A stretch of DNA of 64,000 nucleotides from Physcomitrium patens (lineage: Eukaryota; Streptophyta; Bryopsida; Funariales; Funariaceae), in contig NC_037258.1 of the NCBI RefSeq assembly GCF_000002425.4, positions 4,069,709-4,133,708 on the forward strand, given 5' to 3'. Position 1 is the stretch's first letter, and every line of letters begins with the position of its first letter. The translations under genes were made by a program, and so were the position numbers. A model generated the notes under the pieces. It made no database searches. It saw only the letters and a program-made list of their open reading frames with translations, and was not told the origin of the DNA. Of this stretch, positions 1 through 11,990 are shown one piece after another.

Positions 1-149
1 CAATCAGGATTTCCGCGCTTTCTGTGCCTTTATTAGTCAACACTGTATTTCCGAAGTTTGCATTGACGTACAACTGTAAGGTGTAGTGTAAGATTCAAGT
101 CGTGGACACCGCAACGTTGAAACATAGCTGATTCATTTTTCTATTATAG

Positions 150-251
150 GCAGCCTTTGAAGCTTCCGCACCCGAGGAAAAACTTGTGAACGAAATTGTG
201 AGTAGGAGCTGCTTTGGTAAGAACGCATTGTTCAGAGTTATTAATTGCTAA
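150..251 (+). CDS. Possible terminal exon of a gene entering from the left
   Basis: A pyrimidine-rich tract ending in an AG acceptor (TTCTATTATAG, 139-149) is followed by an open frame of 33 codons from GCA at 150 to a TAA at 249-251. The translation starts AAFEASAPEEKLVNEI and has the charged, Ala/Glu-rich look of real protein. I do not recognise the family. A GTGAGT at 198-203 could be a donor that would end the exon earlier, at codon 16. No start codon lies upstream in the window, so if real this is the 3' end of a gene truncated by the window edge. The support is a splice acceptor plus coding character only. Confidence 0.25.
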   Translation, partial: AAFEASAPEEKLVNEIVSRSCFGKNALFRVINC

Positions 252-485
252 ATTGCTAAATGAAAGTTCTTACAGTAAATTAAATTTAATCCATCCGCAA
301 CTTTTGTGTTATTTATTTCGCAACCCACTTCTCTTTCTTACTTTATATGATTATCTTATCTGAAAAAAACTTGTGTGGAGGAAAATTTAACACCATGCAA
401 TGAAATGAATTTAATACGAAAAGCCAAATCAATTCATGAACTGATTCCACACGAAAATTTCGCATGCAGAACAATACAAACCAAA

Positions 486-507
486 GGTTTAGGGTTTAGG
501 GTTCAGG
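486..507 (+). repeat. Short interstitial telomere-like motif
   Basis: Two perfect and one degenerate copy of the plant telomere unit TTTAGGG occur in tandem. The tract is too short to be a telomere remnant by itself and could equally be a telo-box-type promoter element. Confidence 0.6.
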
Positions 508-1272
508 AATCAGATGCTAAATAACCAACAAAATGACTTCATAAACACAAACCACAGAACATGGGTACGCCTCGTAACAATCACCCGGAAGCATTTTCAT
601 GTTTGGATCCAGTAAAGACAGCTTGGTGCTCGCAAAAGCACACAGCAATACTGCTCCGCAGCCATGTAATCTGTGATTCCTCTGACGTATGTTCAAGAAA
701 TCTATCTCCTTAAAACTATATGATGCTAATTTAAGGATCAGCTCTAATCGAAGTCGAGCTCAAGAGACTCATCTTGCTTTGAGACGAGTGCAAAAATGTA
801 GGGTGTGACCCGGATAGCGCATATCCATATGCCAAGGTATGTAAGATGCTTCTTGAGCGTCTTGTGGGCCTCAGCCTTGTCTGGCCTTCGTGGTATACCC
901 CCGAGAAACATGGTCACTTTTCTCTTTTACTGCTTTCTGCAAGACAAAAACTTGCTTCAGGATACTGAATTGTACGCAAATCCACTGTACACATTCACAA
1001 ATGGTTGACCACAGTACGAGCGGTGATACCACATTGTAGCGTATCTTCTACAAAGAGGACACAAATTGAAATACAACTATCTATTAGTTTACATACTACA
1101 ATTTGCTAGTTATGTGAACTGAGACAGGAACCGATGTCTCTTCCTTCCTAAAGCGTTTACGCGGATTTTTAGAATTCTCTCCACTACAGGTTGGGAATTA
1201 ACAGCAATGAAGTAGTAGGTCTGAATTGTCCTAAAATTAGTATAAACATCTCAAACAGTTCAATGAACGCTG

Positions 1273-1274
<2 letters not shown>

Positions 1275-1323
<49 letters not shown>

Positions 1324-1355
1324 ATGTATCTATCTATCTATCTATATATATATAT
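1275..1355. repeat. Compound (TC)n-(TATC)n-(TA)n microsatellite
   Basis: Eighteen TC units are followed directly by TATC units with one TATG interruption and then a short TA run. An apparent 118-codon ORF crosses it, giving Leu-Ser and Tyr-Ile-rich sequence, and is a repeat artefact. Confidence 0.95.
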
Positions 1356-1760
1356 CCAGTGAAGAATGCAACACCACAGCAAAGCTGCAAGTATGATTGT
1401 TATTATGCATTCATCTGCCTCGAAAAGAGACTCGACCACGTTCTGACAAATATATTATACAACAAATCCAAGCCCGGGAATTCTACAGAGATAGTACAAA
1501 TATGGACTTTGAACCAGAATCATCCACCCATGAAGTCCCAGAGTTAGAAAGTGGCAGGGTCTTGCATTTAGAAATACACCAGTTCTTTTCCAATCTCTGT
1601 ACAAAATAACTGCAACTTCAAATGCTAACATGTATTACTTTTAGGATCAAAACAGTAGTGACTTCATTATCACCAAATCATTGAAAGGTTCCCCCAATGC
1701 TCATACAACTAAATTATCGATCACTAAAGCCAATGTGAGACAATTGTACACGGGAGGTTC

Positions 1761-2121
1761 AAAACGATCAACCTTGCTGACAACCAATTTCGGGCGTCTG
1801 ATCTGCTTCACAAGTTTCAGAAGCTACATGCCCTAAAGATTCCTGATTGGATCATGAGACTAATTATTCCTGAACTATGCTGAACACTCCCGGACCAATA
1901 ACATCCAGGAAATCTTCGAACGGATTGACCAGGTTCTGAATGCAAAACCAAGCATCGTGCACGAAAAAAACTACGCCCTATTTTCCCAGTATCTTAAATT
2001 TCGCTTCACGCAGACAGAAAACGACACCACCACGTTACCAGAAACACGCTCAGCCAGTCCCCCGATGCCACTATCCGCGATAGCCCGAAGCTCGTGCTTC
2101 GGCTTCGAACAAGAAGGATGA
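1761..2121 (+). pseudogene. Frameshifted coding-like remnant, family unknown
   Basis: Two consecutive open stretches in different frames read as continuous protein-like sequence. The first (1761-1880) includes DNQFRASDLLHKFQKLHALK and stops at TGA 1881. The second (1864-2121, 85 codons) includes NNIQEIFERIDQVLNAKPS and KNYALFSQYLKFRF and stops at TGA 2119. Each shows amphipathic-helix spacing and balanced composition unlike the microsatellite ORFs. There is no good start codon and a single shift near 1864-1880 would join them. This suggests an inactivated gene fragment, or exons with missed splice sites. I do not recognise the protein. The ORF continuing at 2094-2372 ends in Lys/Asn-rich low complexity from a poly(A) tract and adds little. 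Confidence 0.3.
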
Positions 2122-4798
2122 CGCATGGCGAGAATGGAGATTCATCAACTTCATCTACCCCCTCCACAAAACGGTCACCAAACCCTAAAACAGCACATAG
2201 TCTAATAATCGATAGAAAAGCTACATCCCACAGAATACGAAAAAAAAAAAAACAAAACAAAACAAAAACAAAAAAACTGCGGATTAGAGGTCTTGAGACG
2301 TACCGGGCAGGTCAACTGCTACACAGCAGAATGCAAAAACGCCAACAACAGATTGTAATCGAGGAAGATTAGAGAAGAGAGAGTCGAATGTTAGGACATT
2401 GAGGGAGACAGCGAGCCATTTCGAAAACACGACCTGATTCCAACGGTGTTGGGTTCCGATCCAAGCCGTCCAATGTTTGAATGACTGTCATACTCCTATC
2501 ACCAATCGACGATTTGTGAGACTATTAGCCGTCACATGGATCTACAACCGTCCTAAGAAGATGGCGATGGAACGAAAACTGTGGGTGACTTTTGGAAGCC
2601 AAAGAGGTTCCTTTCTCGTTTCTTCATGGTTCACGGTTTAAGTATAGGATATATAAATATGAAAGAAAAAAATTAAAAAATAAAATGCAATTCTCATTCA
2701 TACAAAACAGTTTGTATGAATAAGTAAAATATAATGCTTTTTATGTAAGGGAAAAATGAGCTTTATCTATTTTTCTGTTGCCTATTTAACACTTTGGATT
2801 AGAGCAGATTAAGCTTGAAGAGTAGATAGTAAACAGATAAAAAAATGAACCTTGTCTATTTCTCTTGCCTTTGATGCAGTCTATATAGAAAAGAGTAGAA
2901 GAAATTACAAAAGTTATTAGTACTTCTTTTAATTTATTAAAAAAAGGAAAGTATTAAAAAAATACAAAATAAAAAATAAAATACACACAGTTTGATCTAG
3001 AAAGAAAATAAAAATAAAAAATGCACAAAAACAAAACAATTGTTTGTGTTTGGCTCAACATGTTTCCATATGGAGCAACTTCCTACTTAGTTACTGATTC
3101 AATATAGAATAACACTCATATTTCTATCTACATTTAAAGTGGAGATTATATAATTATATGATGACTTCCATTAGTTTGTGTAAAAGCATCTTTTTTATCT
3201 AACATTTTGAATTGGGCTAAATTATTATCAAAGATTTCTTTGATAATATACAGTCATGTCCAAAGATCATCAAACTTCATTGGAAATTCTATTTTTTTTA
3301 GTATCTTAGACCATCATCTACATTTTTAGATTAAGAGTACATTTCTTCATTTATTTTTATCAAATATCTTCTTTCTTCTTCTTTAAGTAGTTTTTATATG
3401 TAAGGCTACAAATCTTGGAGTTTTACTTGGTTTTTCTAAATATTCTAATTGTTCTTTTAAGGATTGAAAAGTATCAATCTTTTGTCAATGACAATGTAGA
3501 AGGATAGAACTTCAAACTCTATAGGTAGAATGGCTTTTATTTTATATACCAAAGAAAAAAGTCTGGTCCTTGTAGAAGCTTTGTAAGTAATTTAATAAGC
3601 CTAAAGGGCAAATGTAAGTTTGAGATTTTAATCAAACTTAGAATCCATCATAGTTTTTTTCAATATGTAAATCAAAATTTGGTTGACTATTTATTCTAAG
3701 CTCATTTATTTGAGAATTATAGAGAATAATTTTTCTATGATTGATGGTAAATAAGGTAGTTATTTATTTAATAATTTTATTTTAAAAATAAATAATATTA
3801 TCACTAATAAAAAATTTAAATAATAAAAATAAATTATAATACTCTTGTGCAAAAATATAGCAATTTACTTAGCATTTATTATCTTGACAATTTTTTCTTT
3901 TGCCCACTTGATTAAATATTTTGTAGCTATAATAATGTATTGCATTCTATATAAATATATATGATAAATGGATCCAACATAATCTATACACAACTTTTTA
4001 AATATAATAACTTCAACTCTTATTATTCTTTTGATATTCTTGGATTTTTTTGTAATATTATTCTTTCTTTGAGATCATTTTTGATAGTTGATACTATTAG
4101 AATCAATTTACTAAAAGAAATGCTAGCTCTAATTCCACAAAGATCTTACTATAAGTTATAAGATTTTTTAAGGTTGAAGGTTCTATTAAGTGTTGGCTAT
4201 TTTGAAAAGGTACTAAAAGTCCAAAGGTCTTCTTTGCCCACAAATTCATAATCTTTTTTATTAAATTCATATAATTTTTTATATTTTTGTTCTAATTTTA
4301 AGATTTTTTAAATTTTTAAATTTTATTTCATAATTTAGATAATTTATTTTTAATAATCTTAATATTAGCTTATTAGATAATTAAATATTATAAAATAATT
4401 TATTAAATATTAGTTAGTTATTTTAAATAACAAGTATTTTCTTCATGTTTATGTTTAAACTTGACTTTAAGATATTGTCCAAAATGATAGACTATGATAG
4501 ATTGATTTATATCTTTAGGATTGATAACAATTGTATTAATTTCTAAGAAGACAATATTACTAAGTCAAAAGTAAGTGGTTATTTCATTGGCATTGTGTTG
4601 TGGTAACAACATACCAATTGGAGTTAATATATGTTATTAATTAATTGATTTGTCAAAGAATAAACATATCTTATTTTTATATTTAAAAAAAAACAAAACA
4701 AAAAAAAAAAAAATAATAGATCTAATTGATTGATTGTTTTGACTCAAGATTATTACATATAAAAAATAAAGACTATGTAATCAAACTAAAGCAATTGT

Positions 4799-4827
4799 TA
4801 GATCACCTATTATTGTTAGGTGATCTA
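4799..4827. repeat. Perfect 10-bp inverted repeat
   Basis: TAGATCACCT at 4799-4808 pairs with AGGTGATCTA at 4818-4827 around a 9-nt loop. It lies in decayed transposon DNA, and no function is apparent. Confidence 0.7.
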
Positions 4828-4887
4828 TTTACAAAATAAGTATAATCCAAATGGTTTATTGTCATTAATTGAAACAACCACATCTAT

Positions 4888-4917
4888 AAAATAAATAAAT
4901 AAATAAATAAATAAATA
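4888..4917. repeat. (AAAT)n microsatellite
   Basis: About seven tandem AAAT units. A similar short run is at about 10340-10362. Confidence 0.9.
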
Positions 4918-5739
4918 ACTATAAGCATAAAATGAATATTAATATTAATCCAATAGGCTTTTAGTAATTATTTGGAAAGCCTATGTAGAGTTAAGAAGAA
5001 GGAATTAAAGTCAATTGTGATATCTAATAGCTAGGTTGCTATTTTATAGCATCAACTAGTTAAAGTTTGGTAAAAATTAATTATTAAATAAAGGCTATTT
5101 ATTGCTAAAAGACATATTTTATTAATTATGATTAATACCAATTGGAATAAACAATAGGTTCTAAATTAGATATAATTTTTAAAACTTATTATTTATAATT
5201 TAAATTATGGATATTTTTAGTTTTTAAATTTTATAGCTAATTTCTTTGTATTTAAATTTTATAAGATTTGGCTAAAACTTATTAATAAGAAAAAAACTAA
5301 TCAAACAACACTCATATTTTTAATCACAATTAATTAAGATAAATATCCATTATCTAAAGAGTTCTTTTTTTTCTCTAGCTATAATAAGCTGGATCTAGAA
5401 GGTGGTAAATTTGATGTAGAAGGTGCATTTGGTTGAACCATTGTATATCTAACATCTTAAGAAGGTAATAGTTATTAGTTTTGGTTTTGATTTTAGTTAT
5501 ATGTTAAATATCTTTGCATTGATTCTTCATTGCTATGAACTACCATTAGAAGGTAATGATTTTGACTATTACTTGAGTGGTCATAATATATATTAAATAG
5601 ATTATTTGTAATAATAAGATCTATAAATCTAATTCTTTGTAATAGTATTTCATGAAGTTTGCTTTAAAATGCATCAAGCACCTAGTTATAGAAGATAAAA
5701 TAGAATTTGCAACAACAAGGCCTTAACAACTCTAATAGA

Positions 5740-6260
5740 ATTCTAAACAAGCCCTAATTAAACTTTAAAAATTTTAATCAATCTTTAATCAAATCCAAAA
5801 GAGGTCTTGAAGAAATCACAAAAGAAATATTAAAAAATCATAAATTAATCTTAAAAAAATACATATAATAAAAAAAATCCTAATAAAATAATAAAACAAA
5901 AATCCTTATGAAATATCAAAAAAATATTAAAGAAATATTAAAAATAAAAAAATCCTAAAAAAATCCTAATAAAATTCTAATCAAATCCTAAATCTTAAAC
6001 CAAATCCTAATGAAGATCTAATCAAATTCTAAAAACCCTAATAAATCTTAAATTAATCCTAATCAAATCTTAAATCCTAAATCAAACCTTAATAGATTCT
6101 AAATAAATTCTAATGAAATTTTAATAAAATCTTAATAAAATCTTAAAACCTAATTAAATCCTAATTAAATCCTAATCAAACTATAAATTTTAGGTAAACT
6201 CTAATTAAATTCTAAAAAAATCCTAAATAATTCTAATCAATTCCTATAGTTATTTTAAAA
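5740..6260 (+). repeat. Degenerate telomere-like CCTAA array
   Basis: For about 520 bp the plus strand repeats variants of AAATCCTAATC at a spacing of roughly 10-12 bases, with many CCTAA, CCCTAA and TCTAA cores. It resembles a very diverged CCCTAAA-type array or a short-period satellite decayed by C-to-T change. Units are too variable to fix the exact period by eye. Confidence 0.55.
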
Positions 6261-9136
6261 TCTCAATAAATATTAATTAAATCATTGATTTCAACTAAAA
6301 TTTTATTTATATTTCAATCTACAAACAAATAATAAATAGACAAAAAATTTTAAAAATCAAACTCATTAATTGGGAGAAAAAGCTCCTAAAACTTTTGAAT
6401 ATCAACTACCTTTCTATTCTAATCTGAATATTGATCTTTCAATAGCAATTTCTCCTCACTACAATATTCAATTTTTTTAGAAATTAACTGATTTATAGAT
6501 AACTAAATTTAAAAAAATATTCATTACATTTTGCTTAAATTGAATTGGAGGATTTTTTAGGATTATAGAAACTCTCATTGATTCTAAATTTTAAATATCT
6601 AAGACCTTAATCCAATAAAACTCTCATATCCTTCAATTTAACCATTTGATTGATTTTAAATTTTTTGAAAACATTAAAGACAAGCACAATGACAAACTCA
6701 CAAAATTTCATCAGTAAATTTGATATTTTACTTACACAATCTTCAAATTTGTTAACTTCTTTTTATTTCTTAAAATCCAAAACTACTAAGTATTGATTAT
6801 CTCATTTTTAAATACATTATTTCTTTGTCTTATATTTCTTTTAAATTCCTCTAATCTATTAATATTGAAGGTTCAACTTAGATCTTGATCATGGAAGGCT
6901 TGTATAACTTAAAGCATTTATTTATTAATTGGTAATTAAAAGATAAAAAGCTAAGAGTAGCCTAAAGCTAGATATTTATGGAATTTAATGTGTTGATGTT
7001 TTAAAAGTGTAAAAGCATGTATTTATTCTTCTATCCTTTGAAGCATATAATAAATTTTTTTATTAATGACCTTTATATCTAAATCACATTGAATAATTTT
7101 TTAAAATCTATAGGTTTTTTTTTTTTTTTTTTTTAGTATGTCTCAAATCATAGAAGGGATGACAAAACCTTGAATAATGTAGTAATTTAGGATATCTTTA
7201 TTTTAAAAATTATAAATGTATTGGATGCATACTATATAAAAGTACCTTACATAAGAAAAAACATATGTTGAGGTACTAAAACATAGTGTCTAATATTCCT
7301 AAGAATTAAAAGAGTTTTTTGTCGGCCAATTATAAATCTAACTTGATAAAAAATGGTCACTAGAAATTTTTTCTATGTAATAAATGATTCCTCTACATGA
7401 AATCTGTATCTTACATATGTAGAATCCGTTAAAATTATTAAAAACTACATTCAGTAATATTCATTATTGGTCATTAAATTAGAGATCTACTTAAGGTTTT
7501 GAAAGATGGCTTTTATCATGTTCTATTTTAAGAAAAGTTTGCAACATATTGTCACAATTTTTTTTTATAAGTTGGTTTTTTAAAATTTTATTTTATTATT
7601 GTACTTTAATTTTTAAAATGTACCTAAATTAAAAAAGACAATCTATAATAAAATAAGCTATTTTAAATTAAATTATATATAAAATACAATTTAATGTGTA
7701 ATTTTTAAATTAATCATATAAGACAAAAGACTTATTGAGTGGTATAAAATTTTAAAAATTAGGCTTTCAATAATTTTTATTTTTATTTTTTAAATAACAT
7801 AATTTTTTATTCTTATTTTATTATAAAGCAAGTAGTTTTAATCATATATTAAGATGAGATCTTGTGTTGATATCAAGATGGAAGTATCATTCAATAATTT
7901 AAATCTTTCTTATAACTGAAACCAAGTAGAGATCTTGTATTGGTCTTAAAATGGCAAAATCACCCATTAATTGGATTTTTTTTTGTAATAAGAGATTAAA
8001 AAAATTTATAATTAATTTAAATTTATGATATGTGATTATTACAAAATATATATATTAAGTAAAAAAAACTTACCAAGTAATTTTTTTAACATTTCTTCAT
8101 TCCACAAGTGATGTAGAGTCAAGAATTTCTTTGTACATATAATTAAATATTTTTGATTATTGTAAGAGTGGGTCTGATCAATACATCTTAATTGATGTAA
8201 TTATAAAAAAATATGATTTTAAATTATTTAGATACAAAAATATTAATTTAAGAAATTCTATTTAAATGTTTAAGTATTCAATAGAATTTTGAAGGATTTA
8301 TAAATTACAAAAGTCTTATTAGAAGAAATATCATAAAAATGATACTTTAGTAAGTCTTAAAAGAAATTAACTTAGTTTTTTTAATATTTTCTATTAATGA
8401 TAAAAAGTGATATTTAATTATTAAAATCAATATTTATATTAGTCTTATATCTACATATATAATTCATTAAAAACCTATAAAAATTATTTAGTAGGTAGAA
8501 GAAGCATCAAAAAGGTTTTTAAATTTTATTTAGAATTTATTTAAAATAATTTAGAAATTTTTAATATAAATTTTTAGAACTTTAGTAATAATGATTTTTA
8601 CCATCTTGAGAGGCTATTATAAAGAATTTAAGTAAGATTTTAAGGCATGTTAAATTACCAAGGCAAACTGAGTATTTTTGAACTCCATGGTATAGTCAAA
8701 AATACAAAATATAAATTTTTTATTAGTAGTGTAGGAATCAACTTATAAAATGTTTTTATACATCAAAGAACTAACTATAAGCAGATTCATTTCAAGAGTA
8801 TTAATAGTAGATACTATACTTAATAGTTTATAAAATATATTTTTTAAAAAATACACATAATGGCATCAAAAAAAATTATATAACATGATTATTTTCTTAT
8901 CTTGGTAAAGAATATTATTGGTAGTTTAAAAGATTTATCAACCATCTTCATGTAGAATATATATCAAGTTTTTTTTATTAAGATTACTTCATAGGTATTA
9001 GACTTTATTAATTTAGGAAGCAATTTGATAGCTTATTGTAGAATTTATTATCTAGAAGAAGAAATAATACAACAAATGTTGATACTATATGTTGTAAAAA
9101 ATATTATCTTTCTTAAGAAGCTTCAAGAAATTTTCC

Positions 9137-9162
9137 TATATATATATATATATATATATATA
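9137..9162. repeat. (TA)n microsatellite
   Basis: Thirteen perfect TA units just upstream of the 72-bp tandem array. Confidence 0.95.
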
Positions 9163-9240
9163 GACTTTTATAAATATATCACGTAGCTACTGAAATTTAT
9201 TCTATAAGAAAAAATTGTATCTTTAAGATTTTATTATAAT

Positions 9241-9800
9241 TTATGTCTTTGATAATTTCAAATGTAATCAAAGATGTAAAATTATCCAATTAATTAAATA
9301 ATGATATTAAGCTTCATTACTTACATATATCAAATATAATCAAAGATGTGAAATTGTCTTATATGTTTTGCAATAATGTTAAGCTTGAATACAACCTTAC
9401 ATCAAGTCTAATCAAAGATGTGAAATTGCCTCATTTATTTAAAAATGATTTTAAGCTTGAGCACTAACTTATATCAAATAAAGTTGAAGAAGTAAGATTG
9501 CTTAATTCTTTTGGCAAATATATCAAGCATAAATACTTGCTTATATCAACTAAAATCGAAGATGTGAAATTTTCCAATTCATTTGAAAATTATGATAACC
9601 TTGAGCACCTACTTATATAAAGTGTAATTAAAGATGTAAGATTGCTCAAATAGTTTGATTATAATACTAAGCTTAAACACTTGCTTATACCAATGAAGTC
9701 AAAGATGTGAAGTTGTCTAATTTATTTAGCAATTATTTCAAGTTTAAGTACTTATTGATATCAAATGTAGTGAAAGATATAAGCTTGTTTAATTTATTTT
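9241..9800 (+). repeat. 72-bp tandem repeat, about eight diverged copies
   Basis: The landmark AAAGATGTGAAATTG or its variants occurs with the core near 9271, 9342, 9415, 9487, 9559, 9631, 9702 and 9774, a spacing of 71-73 bp. Each unit also carries AAGCTTGAGCACTTGCTTAT-like sequence in the same order. Seventy-two is 24 codons, and in one plus-strand frame a unit reads roughly KLEHLLISS-LIKDVKLPHLF. The array could therefore be a decayed protein repeat in a retroelement or simply a satellite. It lies upstream of the reverse-transcriptase remnant on the same strand. Confidence 0.75.
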
Positions 9801-10031
9801 TAATTTTTAAAAAATATAATAAATACTAATATTAATATCATTTAATGAATAAAGACTTTTTTTTATTAATATTGGTGATATTTTTAAAAATAATATTATG
9901 TGATATGGTATTTAGGTGCCAAATCTTGTCAAATGTATACAATTCAATTTGGTTAGTAGTTTTTCATGTATTGATAGTTTTTTAATTAATTGACTTTATT
10001 CATATCAATTAGGATTTGAGTACTTAAGTGG

Positions 10032-10060
<29 letters not shown>
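10032..10060 (+). repeat. Poly(A) tract
   Basis: Twenty-nine uninterrupted adenines followed by CCCTTGACTTGACA. It could be a retroposed poly(A) tail or slippage; nothing recognisable as a retrogene lies just upstream. Confidence 0.9.
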
Positions 10061-10062
<2 letters not shown>

Positions 10063-10440
10063 CTTGACTTGACATACTTTTGAAGTCAAATCTTGTGAGT
10101 GATTTTGAAAGTGAAAGAATCTATTGTAAGGATTTGCTTGGCTATGGTATTTTAGCTATTTTAGTAAAGCTTTAGGATTTTTCTTATTTTCTTACTTGCA
10201 CTCTTGGATTCTTTTTTTATGATATAAGAGATAACTTGACTTAGTTTGATATAGATTTCTAATCTTTTACTTGACAAGAATGTCTCCTTTTCTTCAATTT
10301 GTGGTATACCAAATTAGAATGGAGTAGATTCAAAACAATTAATAAATAAATAAATAAATAAAATCTTTTCTATACTATTTTTTTGGATATTTCTATGATG
10401 TTTTTGTTTTGTTATTATATCCGAGACTAGAGTACAATTG

Positions 10441-10860
10441 AGGTATTAGGTACTAGAATATGCAGCTTGAAATACAATCCTCTATCGGTATTGTCTGTGG
10501 TCTTTGGTCTTTGGTAGAGAGCTCTTGGCTACAAATACATTGCAATATGGAAGCAAGATATAGTACTGGCAATACTGGAGCTGCGAGGTGGCTATAGAGT
10601 ATAGGATTGGAGCATGGGATTGTGGTGCTAGGCAATCATAGATCACGGTTAAGAAGTGTAAAATAGTAAGGCAAGACTGAGCTATAAGGGTGTAATATGG
10701 AGACAATACGGTTGCGGATTATTATATATAGTGAGAGATTATATCACCAAATGGAGGCGAAACGTCACCAGGAGAGCAAGTTGTAGTAGGCAAAATAGAT
10801 AGCAAATCACAGAGCTTAATTGTAAGAAATTATAGCATGTTATCATGTAGTAATATGACT
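10441..10860. other. CpG-retaining island inside the decayed block
   Basis: Within DNA that is otherwise almost CpG-free, this roughly 420-bp patch has several CpGs (for example in TATCGGTATT, CTGCGAGG, ATACGGTTGCGG and GGCGAAACGTC) and clearly higher GC. The longest frames are 60-74 codons on the minus strand and do not resemble a known protein. It may be a younger insertion or a segment that escaped methylation. It directly precedes the gypsy pol remnant. Confidence 0.5.
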
Positions 10861-11039
10861 ATATAATAAAAAAAATAAAAATATGGATGTTATTATAGAA
10901 GAGCCTAGCAAAATGATGTAGTAAAAAAATAAAAATAAATGATAGAAAAGTAGTAAAAGATTTAATTTCAATGCTATCTTTTTATAGAAGGAACTTATAT
11001 TTATTTTATACAGATATAATAAATCAAAATAAATTTAGT

Positions 11040-11990
11040 CTTGAAGATTTTGGAGGTTATAAAAGAAAATCTATTCACATCCAATTAGAAGATGATCATC
11101 TAATCTTCCAATAATCTTACAAGCTTAGTATCTTAAAAAAAAGCTATTGTCTAAGCTCATTGTCAAGAGTTATTGGCTACATGCTTGATTGAACTTTTCA
11201 ATGGTGAATATGCTTGTACTATAGTCATGCCTTCAAAAAAAGATATTTTTGGCAATTGGACAAAGAAGCAAATGTGTTGAGACTATTGTCTATTTAAACA
11301 ATATTTAATGCCAATACCATAAAATTATTTGATGCAATAGGATTCTTTTGAGTATTTAGTATTTTGGATTTAAGATTGGATTATCACCAATTACTAAAGA
11401 CAATATTTTAGGAAGTTGATGAAGATAATAAAAATCAACTCTATCACTAGAAGTTCCTTTCATTTATTCCTAAAAATGCACCAATTGAATTTCAATGGAT
11501 GATGGACCAAGTTTTATCTAAATTGTTATTTCCTAGATGCTAGATTGATGATGTTATCATTTTTACTAGCACCCCATAAGATCATGTGAGGCATTTATAA
11601 GTAGTGCTTGAGTAATTATAATAATAGAAATTATGTTTGCATCATGGAAAGTATAAATTCTTCCTTGCATGATTATCATATTTGAGTCACATGATTATCT
11701 TAGGAGGTCTTGGCATACAACAAGCAAAGGTAGATGCCTTATACAAAATCCTGATATTAAAAGATGTTTCATAACTTTAGACTTACTTAAAGTTGGCAAA
11801 CTACTACCAAAGATTTATTAAAAAAATTAGCATCATTGCCAAGCCTTCAACAATTCTCATAGGTAAAGATCATCTATGGACTTAGGTTTGTGAGTAACAA
11901 CATGCATTCGACAAATTGAAGCAAAAGCTGACTTCTAAATATTTTTGGTTCATAAACTTCTCCAAAAGAACCTTTGTTTATACATATTAT
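11040..11990 (+). pseudogene. Decayed Ty3/gypsy retrotransposon pol (reverse transcriptase)
   Basis: Translation across frames and stops follows the gypsy reverse transcriptase in order. The N-terminal segment GGYKRKSIHIQLEDDHL is at about 11052. ACTIVMPSKKDIFGNWTKKQ is at 11200-11280. MDQVL is at about 11501. The catalytic strand reads RC-stop-IDDVIIF at 11535-11569, where the Tyr codon of YIDD has become TAG. GGLGIQQAKVDALYKI follows at 11704-11751, LANYYQRFIKKISIIAKP at about 11793-11850 and AFDKLKQKLTS at 11908-11937. In intact elements this enzyme copies element RNA into DNA and is followed by RNase H and integrase; neither can be made out here. Numerous in-frame stops and frameshifts make it non-functional. 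The family assignment is firm; element boundaries are not. Confidence 0.88.

Larger units (their letters stand above)
1..2640. other. Left genic-composition segment
   Basis: This segment has balanced base composition and normal CpG frequency, in sharp contrast to the AT-rich block that begins near 2641. It carries a possible terminal exon at the left edge, a short interstitial telomere-like motif, a compound CT/TATC microsatellite and a frameshifted coding-like remnant, each listed separately. The rest (about 260-1270, 1360-1760 and 2380-2640) shows no ORF with recognisable protein character on either strand. It is probably gene-flanking DNA. Confidence 0.5.

Noticed and set aside
10453..10706. 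Two overlapping minus-strand ORFs in the CpG-retaining island as a gene
   Set aside because: The two frames overlap, contain no recognised motif and lack a plausible promoter or splice context.
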